Below are positions 9,398 to 18,945 of a stretch of DNA of 64,000 nucleotides, one piece after another; position 1 is the stretch's first letter, and every line of letters starts with the position of its first letter. The notes beneath the pieces are model-generated. The model worked only from the letters and a program-made list of their open reading frames with translations. It searched no databases and was not told the origin of the DNA. The DNA comes from an uncultured Rubrobacteraceae bacterium (GTDB taxonomy: Bacteria > Actinomycetota > Rubrobacteria > Rubrobacterales > Rubrobacteraceae): the NCBI GenBank assembly GCA_902806085.1, contig CADCVH010000022.1:57151-121150 (forward strand). The letters are read 5' to 3'. The position numbers and the translations under genes were made by a program.

Positions 9398-10426
9398 TCA
9401 CGACGGGGGGGCGGAGGACTCGCGCACGACCAGCGACGTCGCGAGCTCGACGCGGGTGCTTTCGAGCGTCTCCCCGGCGATGATCCTGAGCAGCATCCTG
9501 GTCGCCAGCGCCCCCATCTCGCGGACGGGTTGGCGGACGGTGGTAAGGGCCGGCGTGAGCAGGCGGGCGAGCGGCAGGTCGTCGAAGCCGACAACGCTCA
9601 CGTCTTCGGGGGCGCGCAGGCCCGCCTCGTACAGCGCCCGGTAGACGCCCATGGCCTGCAGGTCGTTGCCGGCGAAGATGGCCGTCGGGGGCTCCGGCCC
9701 GCGGAGCAGGGCGCGCGCCGCCTCGTAGCCGGTCTCGGCCACGAACCTGCCGGGTTTTTCGAGGAGCGGGTTCGGCGGGACGCCGGCCTCCTGCAAGGCC
9801 GTCCGGTATCCGGCCACCCTCGCCCGCGTGGACTTGTACGGCGGGCCGCCGACGACGGCGATGCGGCGGTGCCCCAGGGAGAGCAGGTGCTCGGTCGCGG
9901 CGAAGCCGCCGGCAAAGTTCGTCGCCCCCACGGAGGGCGCGCCCGGCGGGCTCTCCCCCCTGTCGTCCACGAGCGCCACCGGGATGCCCTGGCGCCGCAG
10001 CCCCTCCAGCTGGGCGAAATGCTCGTCGGGTAGCACCAGGATCGCGCCGTCCGTCCCGTGCTCGACGACCCGCGCCATCCAGCGCCGGTGGCGCCGCGCC
10101 TCGTCGTGGGTGGCCGTGAGGACCATCGAGAGCCCGGCCCGCTCCAGCGTCGCCTCCACGCCGCGGATGATCTCGGCGAAGTAGGCGTTGTCCACCTCTT
10201 TGACGACCAGGTTCACGGATCCCGCCCGGCCCGCGCTCAGGGCCCGCGCGGCGCCGTGCCTGACGTAGCCGCTCTCGGCGATCACGCGTTCGACCCTCTC
10301 CCGCGTCGCCGCCGCCACCCCGGGCTGCCCGTTCATCACCTTGGAGACCGTCGGCTTCGAAACACCCGCCAGCGCCGCGATCTCGGCCATCCTCGGCTTC
10401 CCGTTGGCCGAACGCCTTCCCGCCAT
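9398..10426 (-). CDS. LacI-family transcriptional regulator
   Basis: This 342-residue regulator has an N-terminal LacI helix-turn-helix, MAEIAALAGVSKPTVSKVMN at residues 13-32, followed by the hinge helix (HGAARALSAGRA) and a periplasmic-binding-protein-like sugar domain. In the latter, FAGNDLQAMGVYRAL and VVGFDDLPLARLLTPALTTV are standard effector-domain landmarks. It is divergent from the CUT1 transporter operon at 10601. The 174-base gap carries two AAACCGGTTT-type palindromes, one 12 bases before this gene's start and one just past the transporter promoter. It therefore probably represses both itself and the transporter until an imported sugar binds. The effector sugar is unknown. Confidence 0.93.
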   Translation of the reverse strand: MAGRRSANGKPRMAEIAALAGVSKPTVSKVMNGQPGVAAATRERVERVIAESGYVRHGAARALSAGRAGSVNLVVKEVDNAYFAEIIRGVEATLERAGLSMVLTATHDEARRHRRWMARVVEHGTDGAILVLPDEHFAQLEGLRRQGIPVALVDDRGESPPGAPSVGATNFAGGFAATEHLLSLGHRRIAVVGGPPYKSTRARVAGYRTALQEAGVPPNPLLEKPGRFVAETGYEAARALLRGPEPPTAIFAGNDLQAMGVYRALYEAGLRAPEDVSVVGFDDLPLARLLTPALTTVRQPVREMGALATRMLLRIIAGETLESTRVELATSLVVRESSAPPS

Positions 10427-10438
10427 GCTTCCCTCTCA

Positions 10439-10448
10439 AAACCGGTTT
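10439..10448. promoter_or_regulatory. putative LacI operator, regulator side
   Basis: Perfect 10-base palindrome AAACCGGTTT just upstream of the LacI gene start (the gene runs leftwards from 10426). It shares its core with the second palindrome at 10547-10558. The CG-centred even palindrome is the usual LacI-family operator form, so autorepression is likely. Confidence 0.6.
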
Positions 10449-10502
10449 CGTCTTTACGCCATAATGCCGAGGCCAAAACCCCCTGTCAACATAAAAGCGC
10501 GC

Positions 10503-10531
10503 TTGACGCGGCGCCGCCCGGTGTGTTAACG
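10503..10531 (+). promoter_or_regulatory. sigma-A-type promoter of sugar ABC operon
   Basis: TTGACG (10503-10508) is followed after 17 bases by TTAACG (10526-10531). The predicted start near 10538 is just before the palindrome at 10547, so a repressor bound there would block initiation or early elongation. The -35 box is strong and the -10 box moderate. Confidence 0.6.
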
Positions 10532-10546
10532 TGCTTGCGGGATAAG

Positions 10547-10558
10547 GAAACCGGTTTC
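10547..10558. promoter_or_regulatory. putative LacI operator, transporter side
   Basis: Perfect 12-base palindrome GAAACCGGTTTC between the predicted transcription start and the ribosome-binding site of the binding-protein gene. It matches the AAACCGGTTT core of the site beside the regulator gene. The position and the repeated core make it the best candidate operator for the adjacent LacI protein. Confidence 0.68.
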
Positions 10559-10600
10559 GGCAGGTGGGCTGAGACCGGCAGGGAAAACGAGGAGGCATCT

Positions 10601-11923
10601 ATGTCGAGAGGTCTGTCACGGCGCGACTTTTTGCGTGCCGGCGGGGGAGCGTTTGTGGGGGCGTATGCGCTCGGGCTGGCGGGTTGCGGCGGGGGTGGAG
10701 ATCAGGGCGGTTCCGGGGACAACAGCCTGGAGTTCTGGGCCTTCGACGAGGGGCGGGCCAACTTCGCGAAGGCGGCGCTCGAGACCAAGGAGTGGAGAGA
10801 CGCGCACGGGGACATGAAGGTCAACTTCAGGATCTTCCCGTACGAGCAGATGCACGACAAGCTCTTGACGGCGCTCGTCTCGGGCAAGGGCGCGCCCGAC
10901 GTGGCGGACGTGGAGATCTCGCGCTTCTCCAACTTCATAAAGGGCGACGAGCTGCCGTTCCTGGACCTGACGGACCGTATCGGCGGGGACATAGACGACG
11001 TATACAAGCCGGCGGCCACCGACCCCTGGACGTGGCAGAACAAGATCTACGGCGTGGGCAACGAGCTGAACACCTGCGTCCTCGCGTATCGTCAGGACCT
11101 CATGGACGAGGTGGGCGCCCGGACGCCGTTCGAGACCTGGGACCAGGTCATCGCGGCGGGGCAGGAGGTGTCCACCGGCGACCGCAAGATGTTCGCGCTT
11201 CACGACCTCGACTTCGGCGACCATTACATGCTCTCGCAGAGCTCGGGGACCTCGCTATTCGACGATCAGGGGAACTACATCGGGGACAACGAGGAGAACG
11301 TCGCGGCGCTGCAGTTCCTGCACGACATGGTCTACGAGTCGCAGATCGCCGGCATAGCGCCAGCGGTCGCGAGCGACAGCTGGTACCCGCCGCAGTACAG
11401 GTCGGCCTTCGCCGCCGAGAGGTTCGTCGCGCTCTTCGGACCGCCGTGGCACCTGAGCTTCCTGCCGACGGACGTCAAGGAGCAGTCAGGGAAGTGGACG
11501 GTGCAGAAGCTGCCCTCGGGCCTGGGCGAAGGTCTGCCGACTGCCAACTTCGGCGGGACCGGGCAGTGCGTGACCACGCAGAGCCAGAACCCCGACGCGG
11601 CCTACGACCTCATCCGGATAGCCAACCTGACCAACGAGGGCGTCATCGCGGACTTCGAGGCCAGGACCGCCTACCCTGCGTACAAGCCGGCGTACGAGGA
11701 CCCCGCGCTCCAGGAGTCCAACAAGTACTTCGGGGGCCAGAAACTCGGGCAGATCTACGCCGATCTCGCCCCCGGCCTGCCGCCGTTCAACCAGTCGCCG
11801 GTGTGGGGCCAGGCCACCGAGGGGCTGGTCCGCGAGGCGATAACCCCCGTCATGCAGGACAAGGAGGACGCGCAGGCGGCGCTCTCCGGCTTTCGTCAGA
11901 CCGTCGAGGAGATGAAGCAGTAG
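10601..11923 (+). CDS. CUT1 ABC transporter sugar-binding lipoprotein (Tat signal)
   Basis: This 440-residue extracellular solute-binding protein starts at ATG 10601 with GAGGAGG seven bases upstream; an open frame continues far upstream but lacks conserved sequence. The N-terminus has a twin-arginine motif (SRRDFLR), a hydrophobic stretch and a lipobox (LAGC at about 22-25), so it is exported folded and lipid-anchored. The mature part has family-1 solute-binding features such as GAPDVADVEI and a C-terminal Trp/Pro-rich binding region. It is the first gene of a transporter operon with two permeases; the ATPase is missing. The ligand is probably an oligosaccharide, given the GH5 and GH1 enzymes downstream, but is not determined. 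Confidence 0.92.
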   Translation: MSRGLSRRDFLRAGGGAFVGAYALGLAGCGGGGDQGGSGDNSLEFWAFDEGRANFAKAALETKEWRDAHGDMKVNFRIFPYEQMHDKLLTALVSGKGAPDVADVEISRFSNFIKGDELPFLDLTDRIGGDIDDVYKPAATDPWTWQNKIYGVGNELNTCVLAYRQDLMDEVGARTPFETWDQVIAAGQEVSTGDRKMFALHDLDFGDHYMLSQSSGTSLFDDQGNYIGDNEENVAALQFLHDMVYESQIAGIAPAVASDSWYPPQYRSAFAAERFVALFGPPWHLSFLPTDVKEQSGKWTVQKLPSGLGEGLPTANFGGTGQCVTTQSQNPDAAYDLIRIANLTNEGVIADFEARTAYPAYKPAYEDPALQESNKYFGGQKLGQIYADLAPGLPPFNQSPVWGQATEGLVREAITPVMQDKEDAQAALSGFRQTVEEMKQ

Positions 11924-11932
11924 GACCGCGAA

Positions 11933-11961
11933 GGGACGGCCGCCCCTTGGGCGGCCGTCCC
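11933..11961 (+). terminator. intercistronic hairpin after binding-protein gene
   Basis: Perfect 13-bp stem GGGACGGCCGCCC / GGGCGGCCGTCCC with a three-base loop and no T-run. It lies between the binding-protein and permease genes. In such operons a stable stem commonly protects or partially terminates the message so that binding protein is made in excess. Full termination is unlikely because the permeases follow closely. Confidence 0.6.
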
Positions 11962-11983
11962 CCCCAGCCGGGAGGAGGAGAGG

Positions 11984-12919
11984 TTGGATACCGAATCCGC
12001 GAACGCGGCGCCGCCGGAGCCGCCGCCCAAGTCGGGCCGGGGGCGGCCGGGCGGTAGCAACATCGCACCGTACCTGTTCTTGTTGCCGTTTTTCCTGATC
12101 TACGCGGTCTTTTTGATCTACCCGGTGCTCGCCGCGTTCCGCCTGAGCTTCTACGAGTCGTCGGGCTTCGGGGGCGACACGTTCACCGGCCTCGACAACT
12201 ACGCGAGGCTCGTGGGGGACTCGCGCTACCTCGAGGCCCTGAAAAACACGACCCTGTACGCTTTGGCCAGCGTCTTTATCCTGAGCCCGCTCGCCCTGCT
12301 GGTGGCGGTCGCGATCCGCTCGTTCGTGGTGCCGACGGCCGCCTTCAAGAGCTTCTACCGCATCATCTTCTTTCTGCCGTTCATCACCTCTTTCGTCGTT
12401 ATCGCGTTGATGTTCAACTTGATCTTCAACAACGATTTCGGCCTGTTGAACAACGCGCTATCGGCGCTCGGGCTGCCGACGTTCAACTGGCTGAACAACG
12501 AGCGGGTGGCGCTCCTTGCGATCATCCTCGTCGCGATCTGGACGTACCTCGGCATCAACGCGCTGTACTTTCTGGCGGGGTTGCAGAACATACCGGAGGA
12601 GGTCCTCGAGGCGGCGGCGGTGGACGGGGCGAGCAGGCTGCAGGCCTTCTGGCGGGTGACGCTGCCGCTCCTCCGGCCGGTGATCCTGTTCGTCGTCGTG
12701 CAGGCGACGATCTTCTCGTACCAGATCTTCGAGATACCGTTCCTGCTCACCGCGGGCGGGCCGTCCGACTCGACGCTCACGCTCGCGATCTACCTGTACG
12801 AGGTCGGCTTCAGGGAGTTCGACCGGGGCTACGCCGCGGCGATCGGGTACTCGATGGCGATCATCGCCGTGGTCCTCGCCGCGATCCAGCTCCTCGCGGC
12901 CCGCAGGTTCGACCGGTGA
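11984..12919 (+). CDS. CUT1 ABC transporter permease (MalF/UgpA type)
   Basis: This 311-residue inner-membrane permease has six hydrophobic segments. The ATPase-coupling EAA loop, EAAAVDGASRLQAFWRVTLP, is in the last third. TTG 11984 follows GGAGGAGGAG by a few bases. The first 27 residues are a Pro/Gly-rich cytoplasmic tail. It is the second gene of the operon and pairs with the next permease. Family and topology are clear; the sugar specificity is not. Confidence 0.93.
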   Translation: MDTESANAAPPEPPPKSGRGRPGGSNIAPYLFLLPFFLIYAVFLIYPVLAAFRLSFYESSGFGGDTFTGLDNYARLVGDSRYLEALKNTTLYALASVFILSPLALLVAVAIRSFVVPTAAFKSFYRIIFFLPFITSFVVIALMFNLIFNNDFGLLNNALSALGLPTFNWLNNERVALLAIILVAIWTYLGINALYFLAGLQNIPEEVLEAAAVDGASRLQAFWRVTLPLLRPVILFVVVQATIFSYQIFEIPFLLTAGGPSDSTLTLAIYLYEVGFREFDRGYAAAIGYSMAIIAVVLAAIQLLAARRFDR

Positions 12920-12931
12920 GGGGGTAAGAAG

Positions 12932-13768
12932 GTGATCGGCAACAAGCTTCAGATCCGGGTCGTGCAGGTGCTGGTCAACGCCGTGCTGCTCCTCGCGGTC
13001 TTTCTCCTGCTCATGCCTTACCTGTACATGATCAGCGCCTCGTTCAAGGAGGGGAACGAGATCTTCTCCATCCCCATAAAGCTCCTGCCGGACGGCCTCT
13101 ACCTGGACAACTACGCGCTGCTGTTCGGGGAGACCAACTTCCCGCGCTGGTTCTTGAACAGCGTCTTCGTCAGCGTCTCGCGCATGGCCATAGCCATCCT
13201 GGTCTCCGTGATGGCCGGCTACGCCTTCGCGAAGTTCGACTTCCGCTTCAAGAACCTGCTCTTCGTGCTGGTCCTCGCGACCCTGACCCTGCCCATCTAC
13301 GTCCTGATCGTGCCCCTCTACGACATGATGGTCACCCTTGGCTGGACCGACAGGTACGTCGCCCTGATCCTGCCCTTCGCCGCGCAGGCCATCGGCGTCT
13401 TCCTGGCGCGCCAGTACCTCATCTCCATACCGGACGAGATACTTGACGCCGCCAGGGTGGACGGGGCCTCGGAGTGGGTGGTGTTCTGGCGGGTGGTGCT
13501 GCCCATCTCCACTCCCGTGATGGCCGTCCTCGGCATCCTCTTCTTCACGACCGCCTGGAACGACTTTATCTGGCCGCTGGTGGTGATGACCGAGGACAAC
13601 AAGTTCCCGGTCGCCCTCGGGCTCCCGACCCTGCTAGGCCCCTACAGCCAGGAGTACGGCGCGGTGATGGCGGGCTCGTTCCTGAGCACGCTCCCGATAA
13701 TCATCGTCTTCCTGATCGCCCAACGCCGCTTCATAGAAGCCCTGACCGCCGGCGCCGTGAAGGGCTAG
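12932..13768 (+). CDS. CUT1 ABC transporter permease (MalG/UgpE type)
   Basis: This 278-residue MalG-type permease has six membrane segments. The family opening (LPYLYMISASFKEGNEIF) is present, and the EAA loop DAARVDGASEWVVFWRVVLP lies near residues 170-190. GTG 12932 lies 12 bases after the previous stop. It completes the transmembrane channel with the 11984 product. No nucleotide-binding subunit follows, so an MsmK/UgpC-like ATPase encoded elsewhere probably energises it. The end of this gene is 18 bases from the ASCH gene. Confidence 0.93.
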   Translation: MIGNKLQIRVVQVLVNAVLLLAVFLLLMPYLYMISASFKEGNEIFSIPIKLLPDGLYLDNYALLFGETNFPRWFLNSVFVSVSRMAIAILVSVMAGYAFAKFDFRFKNLLFVLVLATLTLPIYVLIVPLYDMMVTLGWTDRYVALILPFAAQAIGVFLARQYLISIPDEILDAARVDGASEWVVFWRVVLPISTPVMAVLGILFFTTAWNDFIWPLVVMTEDNKFPVALGLPTLLGPYSQEYGAVMAGSFLSTLPIIIVFLIAQRRFIEALTAGAVKG

Positions 13769-13786
13769 TATCCGTCTGGATAGACG

Positions 13787-14266
13787 ATGGGGAGGATGAT
13801 GGACGAGAGAGAGGCGGAGGACTTCTGGCGGGCGTACCTCTCCACGCTTCCGGCTGACCTCCCAATCCGGGACCAGGAGTACGAGGCGTGGTCTTTCGGG
13901 GACGGGCCGGAGATGGCGGATGGGCTGGGGGCCCTCGTGCGAGACGGCCTGAAGACCGCGACCTGCTCGGCGCTGTGGGAGCCGGAGGATGAGGGCGAGC
14001 CGTTACCCGAGGTCGGCGAGAAGTCCTTGATCCTGGACGGGAAGGACGAGCCGCTCTGCATCATCGAGACGACGGAGGTCGCGGTCCGTCGCTTCGACGA
14101 GGTGGACGGGCGCTTCGCCTACGAAGAGGGCGAGGGCGACCGCTCGCTGGAGTACTGGCGCGGGGAGCACCGGCGGTTTTTCGCCAGAACGCTGCCGGGG
14201 ATCGGGCGCCGGTTTTCGGAGGACATGCCGCTCGTGTGCGAGCGGTTTCGGGTGGTCTACGTCTGA
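13787..14266 (+). CDS. ASCH-domain protein
   Basis: This protein of about 159 residues matches the ASCH (PUA-like) fold: EAWSFGDGPEMADGLGALV, DGLKTATCSALW, the strand GEKSLILDGKDEPLCIIETTEV, and the ending GRRFSEDMPLVCERFRVVY. ASCH proteins are thought to bind RNA or modified nucleosides, and at least one bacterial member hydrolyses N4-acetylcytidine. The exact function of this one is unknown. The start may be ATG 13787, 13796 or 13799: a GGGGAGG lies between the first and second, too close to the second to be a good ribosome site. It sits between a transporter and a GH5 gene, probably co-transcribed, but no functional link is evident. Confidence 0.85.
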   Translation: MGRMMDEREAEDFWRAYLSTLPADLPIRDQEYEAWSFGDGPEMADGLGALVRDGLKTATCSALWEPEDEGEPLPEVGEKSLILDGKDEPLCIIETTEVAVRRFDEVDGRFAYEEGEGDRSLEYWRGEHRRFFARTLPGIGRRFSEDMPLVCERFRVVYV

Positions 14267-14291
14267 CGCACGCGTACCGACAGGAGGACCG

Positions 14292-15698
14292 ATGGACGCT
14301 GCCGATTTTCTGAACGTCGAGGGCAGGCAGATAGTGAACGGCGCGGGGCAACCCGTCGCGTTGCGCGGCTTCGGCCTCGGCGGCTGGATGAACATGGAGA
14401 ACTTCATAACCGGCTACCCCGCAAACGAGGAGGCCCAGCGCGAGGCGGTCGGGGAGGTCCTCGGGGAAGACCTGTACGAGCGCTTCTTCGACGCCTTCCT
14501 CGAGCACTTCTTCACCGAGGGGGACGCGCGGTTTATCCAATCGCTCGGGTTGAACCTGCTCAGGCTTCCGGTGAACTACCGGCACTTCGAGGACGACGCG
14601 CGGCCGTTCGAGATAAAGGAAGAGGGCTTCAAGCACCTCGACCGGGTCGTCGGGCTGTGCGCGGCGCACGGGATCTACACGATCATCGACCTGCACGCCC
14701 TGCCCGGCTACCAGAACCAGCACTGGCACTCGGACAACCCGGGCCACAAGGCGCTCCTCTGGCGCCACAAGCACTTCCAAGACCGGACCGTGAACATCTG
14801 GGAGCACATAGCCGCACGCTACAGGGGCAACCCGTGGGTGGCCGGGTACAACCCCATAAACGAGCCAGCCGACCCGACGGAAGAGCTGATCATGCCCTTC
14901 TACCGACGGCTCTACGACGCGATAAGGGCCGTGGACCCGGACCATTTGATCTTCCTTGAAGGCAACCGCTACTCGGTGGACTTCCACATGTTCGGGGAGC
15001 CCTGGCCCGACGTCGTCTACACGAACCACGACTACGCCCTGCCAGGTTTCGCGGACGGCGGCCCCTACCCCGGCGTCTCGCGCGGCGAGTACGTGGATAG
15101 GGACGCCCTGGAGAAGACCTTTCTCAAGCGCAGCGAGTACATGCTGGAGCACGACGTGCCGGTCTGGGTCGGCGAGTTCGGGCCGGTCTATCCGCCCGAC
15201 GACCCCGGCTCCCACGCCATGCGCCGCGAGCTCCTGCGGGACCAGCTCGAGATTTACGCCCGCCACGGCGCCAACTGGGCGATCTGGACGTACAAGGACA
15301 TCGGCCTCCAGGGCGTCGTCCACGCCGCCCCCGACTCGCCCTGGGTCGAGCGCGTAAGGCCCATCGTCGAGAAGAAGGCCCGCCTCGGGGTGGACGCCTG
15401 GGGCGGCACGGACGCCAAGATCCGTCACGTCATGGAACCCCTCGAAAGGCTCTTCGCCGAGGAGTACCCGGATCACAAACCGTTCCCCTTCGGGACCCAG
15501 CGGGAGATAGAGCTTCTGGTGCGCAACATCCTGCTCGCCGAACCCATGCTGCGGGAGTACGCCGAACTTTTCAGGGGCTTGGACGGGACGGAGATAGACG
15601 ACCTGATGCGCTCGTTCCGCTTCGAGAATTGCACCAGGCGCGGGGAGTTGGCCTCCATCCTGGCCGAACACGCCGCCCAGGAGGGCGTGAGAAACTAG
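14292..15698 (+). CDS. glycoside hydrolase family 5-type enzyme (cytoplasmic)
   Basis: This 468-residue (beta/alpha)8 hydrolase of the cellulase/exo-glucanase clan opens with VALRGFGLGGWMNMENFITG, the GH5 start-of-barrel motif. The acid/base Glu is in YNPINEP (about E191) and the nucleophile Glu in VGEFGP (about E295). There is no signal peptide, so it acts on imported oligosaccharides in the cytoplasm. AGGAGG precedes ATG 14292. The C-terminal 110 residues beyond the barrel are unassigned. It lies downstream of the LacI-controlled transporter and upstream of a GH1 gene, consistent with intracellular beta-glucan or similar oligosaccharide breakdown. The exact substrate could also be a mannan or xylan fragment. 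Confidence 0.88.
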   Translation: MDAADFLNVEGRQIVNGAGQPVALRGFGLGGWMNMENFITGYPANEEAQREAVGEVLGEDLYERFFDAFLEHFFTEGDARFIQSLGLNLLRLPVNYRHFEDDARPFEIKEEGFKHLDRVVGLCAAHGIYTIIDLHALPGYQNQHWHSDNPGHKALLWRHKHFQDRTVNIWEHIAARYRGNPWVAGYNPINEPADPTEELIMPFYRRLYDAIRAVDPDHLIFLEGNRYSVDFHMFGEPWPDVVYTNHDYALPGFADGGPYPGVSRGEYVDRDALEKTFLKRSEYMLEHDVPVWVGEFGPVYPPDDPGSHAMRRELLRDQLEIYARHGANWAIWTYKDIGLQGVVHAAPDSPWVERVRPIVEKKARLGVDAWGGTDAKIRHVMEPLERLFAEEYPDHKPFPFGTQREIELLVRNILLAEPMLREYAELFRGLDGTEIDDLMRSFRFENCTRRGELASILAEHAAQEGVRN

Positions 15699-15724
15699 GC
15701 GAGAGGGGCACGCAAGGGCCGGAC

Positions 15725-15740
15725 GGGGCGGCGGCGCCCC
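15725..15740. terminator. short GC hairpin in GH5-GH1 gap
   Basis: GGGGCG (15725-15730) pairs with CGCCCC (15735-15740) around a four-base loop, just before the 13-base tandem repeats. There is no T-run. It may act with the repeats as a processing or attenuation element. The assignment as a terminator is weak. Confidence 0.3.
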
Positions 15741-15742
15741 GG

Positions 15743-15778
15743 GGGTCACACCCATGGGTCACACCCATGGGTCACACA
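15743..15778. repeat. 13-base tandem direct repeat upstream of GH1 gene
   Basis: GGGTCACACCCAT is repeated head-to-tail at 15743-15755 and 15756-15768, with a partial third copy to 15778. The junctions create the palindrome CCCATGGG. The array ends 19 bases before the GH1 start codon. It may be a binding-site array or a slippage-prone repeat that affects leader length. Confidence 0.8.
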
Positions 15779-15797
15779 CTTCAGAGGAGGCAGGAGC

Positions 15798-17167
<1,370 letters not shown>

Positions 17168-17171
<4 letters not shown>

Positions 17172-17830
17172 GGCTGCTGCTCGTGCGCCACGGGGAGACC
17201 AAGGGCAACAGGGACCGGATCCTGCAGGGGACCGAAGACCCGCTCACGGAGCGCGGACGGCGGCAGGCCCAGGAGCTCGCGGCGCACCTCTCGGACAGGG
17301 ACGACGTCGCGGCGCTGTACGCCAGCCCGTACCGGCGGGCCTTCGACACCGCCCGCGCCATCGGCGAGGCTTTGGGAGTGGAGCCCGAGCCGCGCCCGGC
17401 GCTCGCCGAGCTGGACGTCGGACGGGCCGCCGGGTATCGCTTCGAGGCGTGGGCGGAAGAGTTCCCGGAAGAGGCCGAGCGGTTCCAGAAAGAAGGCATA
17501 GATTACTCGTGGCCCGGGGGGGAGAGCGGCCGGGACCTCGCGGCGCGCACCGAGGGGGAGATCGACCGCATCCTGGGGTCCCACAGGCGGGACGGGGGGG
17601 CGGTCGTCGTGGTGTCGCACGGGGGCGCCCTGGCCTGGATCATCGCGCACCTGCTCGGCGAGCCCGAAGGAGAATGGCCCGGCAATTACGCCAGGCTCGA
17701 CAACTGCTCCATAACGGAGGCCGAGATCCCCCCGAGCGGCCCCGCGAAGTTCCTCTACACCAACGAGGTCGGCCACATCTCGCCCGACCCCGACGAAGAG
17801 GCCGCGACCGGCAGAGATCCCGTAGACTGA
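17168..17830 (+). CDS. histidine phosphatase (phosphoglycerate mutase-like) family protein
   Basis: This 220-residue protein of the RHG phosphatase branch has the catalytic motif LLLVRHGETKGNRD at the N-terminus, ALYASPYRRAFDTA, ELDVGRAAGY (the GxxEG-like acid region) and VVVVSHGGALAWIIAH carrying the second catalytic His. TTG 17168 overlaps the GH1 stop and puts the catalytic His close to the N-terminus, as usual. It could dephosphorylate a sugar phosphate or act in housekeeping phosphate-ester turnover; sequence alone does not separate phosphatase from mutase, though the length favours phosphatase. It is translationally coupled to GH1. Confidence 0.88.
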
Positions 17831-17863
17831 CGGGCGTACGCTGTCCGAATAGAGGAGAGAGCT

Positions 17864-18850
17864 TTGAATTACCGTGACCTGGGAGAGACAGGGATGAGGG
17901 TGTCCGAGATCAGCCTCGGCACCTGGGCCTTCGGCGGCGACTGGGGGACGGTCGGCGACGACGATGCCTACGCCGCCCTGAACCGCGCCGTCGACCTCGG
18001 CGTGAACTTCCTCGACACCGCCGACGTCTACGGCGACGGCCGCAGCGAGAGGCTTATCGGCAAGCTCCTGAAGGACCGCCCCGACGACGAGATCTTCGTC
18101 GCTACCAAGGCCGGGCGCCGCCTCGACCCCCACACGGCCGAAGGCTACAACGCCGAAAACCTCTCCGCCTTCGTCGAGCGTAGCCTGCAGAACCTCGGCG
18201 TCGAGGCGTTGGACCTCTTGCAGCTCCACTGCCCGCCGACGGAGACGTACCGCCGGGACGAGACCTTCGAGGCGCTGGACGGTTTGCAGGAAGCCGGGAA
18301 GCTCAAGAACTACGGCGTGAGCGTGGAGAAGGTAGAGGAGGCGCGGATGGCGCTGGAGTACCCGGGCGTGAGGACCGTCCAGATCATCTTCAACGTCTTC
18401 CGCCAGAAGCCCGCGGAGGAGTTCTTCCCGCTCGCCGAAGAGCACAACGTCGGCATCCTCGCCCGCGTGCCGCTCGCGAGCGGCCTCCTCTCCGGCAAAA
18501 TGAGCGCCGACAGGGCCTTCGACGAGGGCGACCACAGGAACTTCAACCGCAACGGGGAGGCCTTCGACAGGGGCGAAACTTTCTCCGGCGTGGACTTCGA
18601 GGCCGGGCTGCGGGCGGCGGAGGAACTCAAGGGGCTCGTGCCCGGGGGGAGCACGCTGGCGCAGTTCGCGCTGCGTTGGATCCTGATGCACCCGGCGGTC
18701 TCCTGCGCGATTCCGGGCGGCAAGAACCCCTCCCAGGTCGAGGACAACGTCGCAGCCGCCGATATGGCGCCGCTCTCGGACGGGGCGATGGAGCGCGCGA
18801 AGGAGGTCTACGACGCCTCGGTCCGGCCGCAGGTCCACCACCTCTGGTAG
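17864..18850 (+). CDS. aldo/keto reductase
   Basis: This 328-residue TIM-barrel NADPH-dependent reductase has the catalytic tetrad segments GVNFLDTADVYGDGRSE (Asp and Tyr), VATKAG (Lys) and LQLHCPP (His). C-terminal AIPGGKNPSQVEDN is the cofactor 2'-phosphate site. TTG 17864 lies behind AGAGGAGAG. It probably reduces a sugar aldehyde or ketone. It lies 33 bases downstream of the phosphatase gene and appears to be the last gene of this group, since a longer gap with a new promoter region follows. Confidence 0.93.
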   Translation: MNYRDLGETGMRVSEISLGTWAFGGDWGTVGDDDAYAALNRAVDLGVNFLDTADVYGDGRSERLIGKLLKDRPDDEIFVATKAGRRLDPHTAEGYNAENLSAFVERSLQNLGVEALDLLQLHCPPTETYRRDETFEALDGLQEAGKLKNYGVSVEKVEEARMALEYPGVRTVQIIFNVFRQKPAEEFFPLAEEHNVGILARVPLASGLLSGKMSADRAFDEGDHRNFNRNGEAFDRGETFSGVDFEAGLRAAEELKGLVPGGSTLAQFALRWILMHPAVSCAIPGGKNPSQVEDNVAAADMAPLSDGAMERAKEVYDASVRPQVHHLW

Positions 18851-18945
18851 TCCCTAACACATAAGTTCCCTTCCGACTGGATAAGAATGTGCCCACGCCC
18901 CGGGTGGTTGGGGCGTCTCGCGCAGTCGAACGGAAAGGGCCTATT

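Noticed and set aside
10058..10600. Upstream extension of the first sugar-binding protein frame
   Set aside because: The extension crosses the divergent LacI gene and the promoter/operators; the Tat signal begins at ATG 10601 behind a strong ribosome site.
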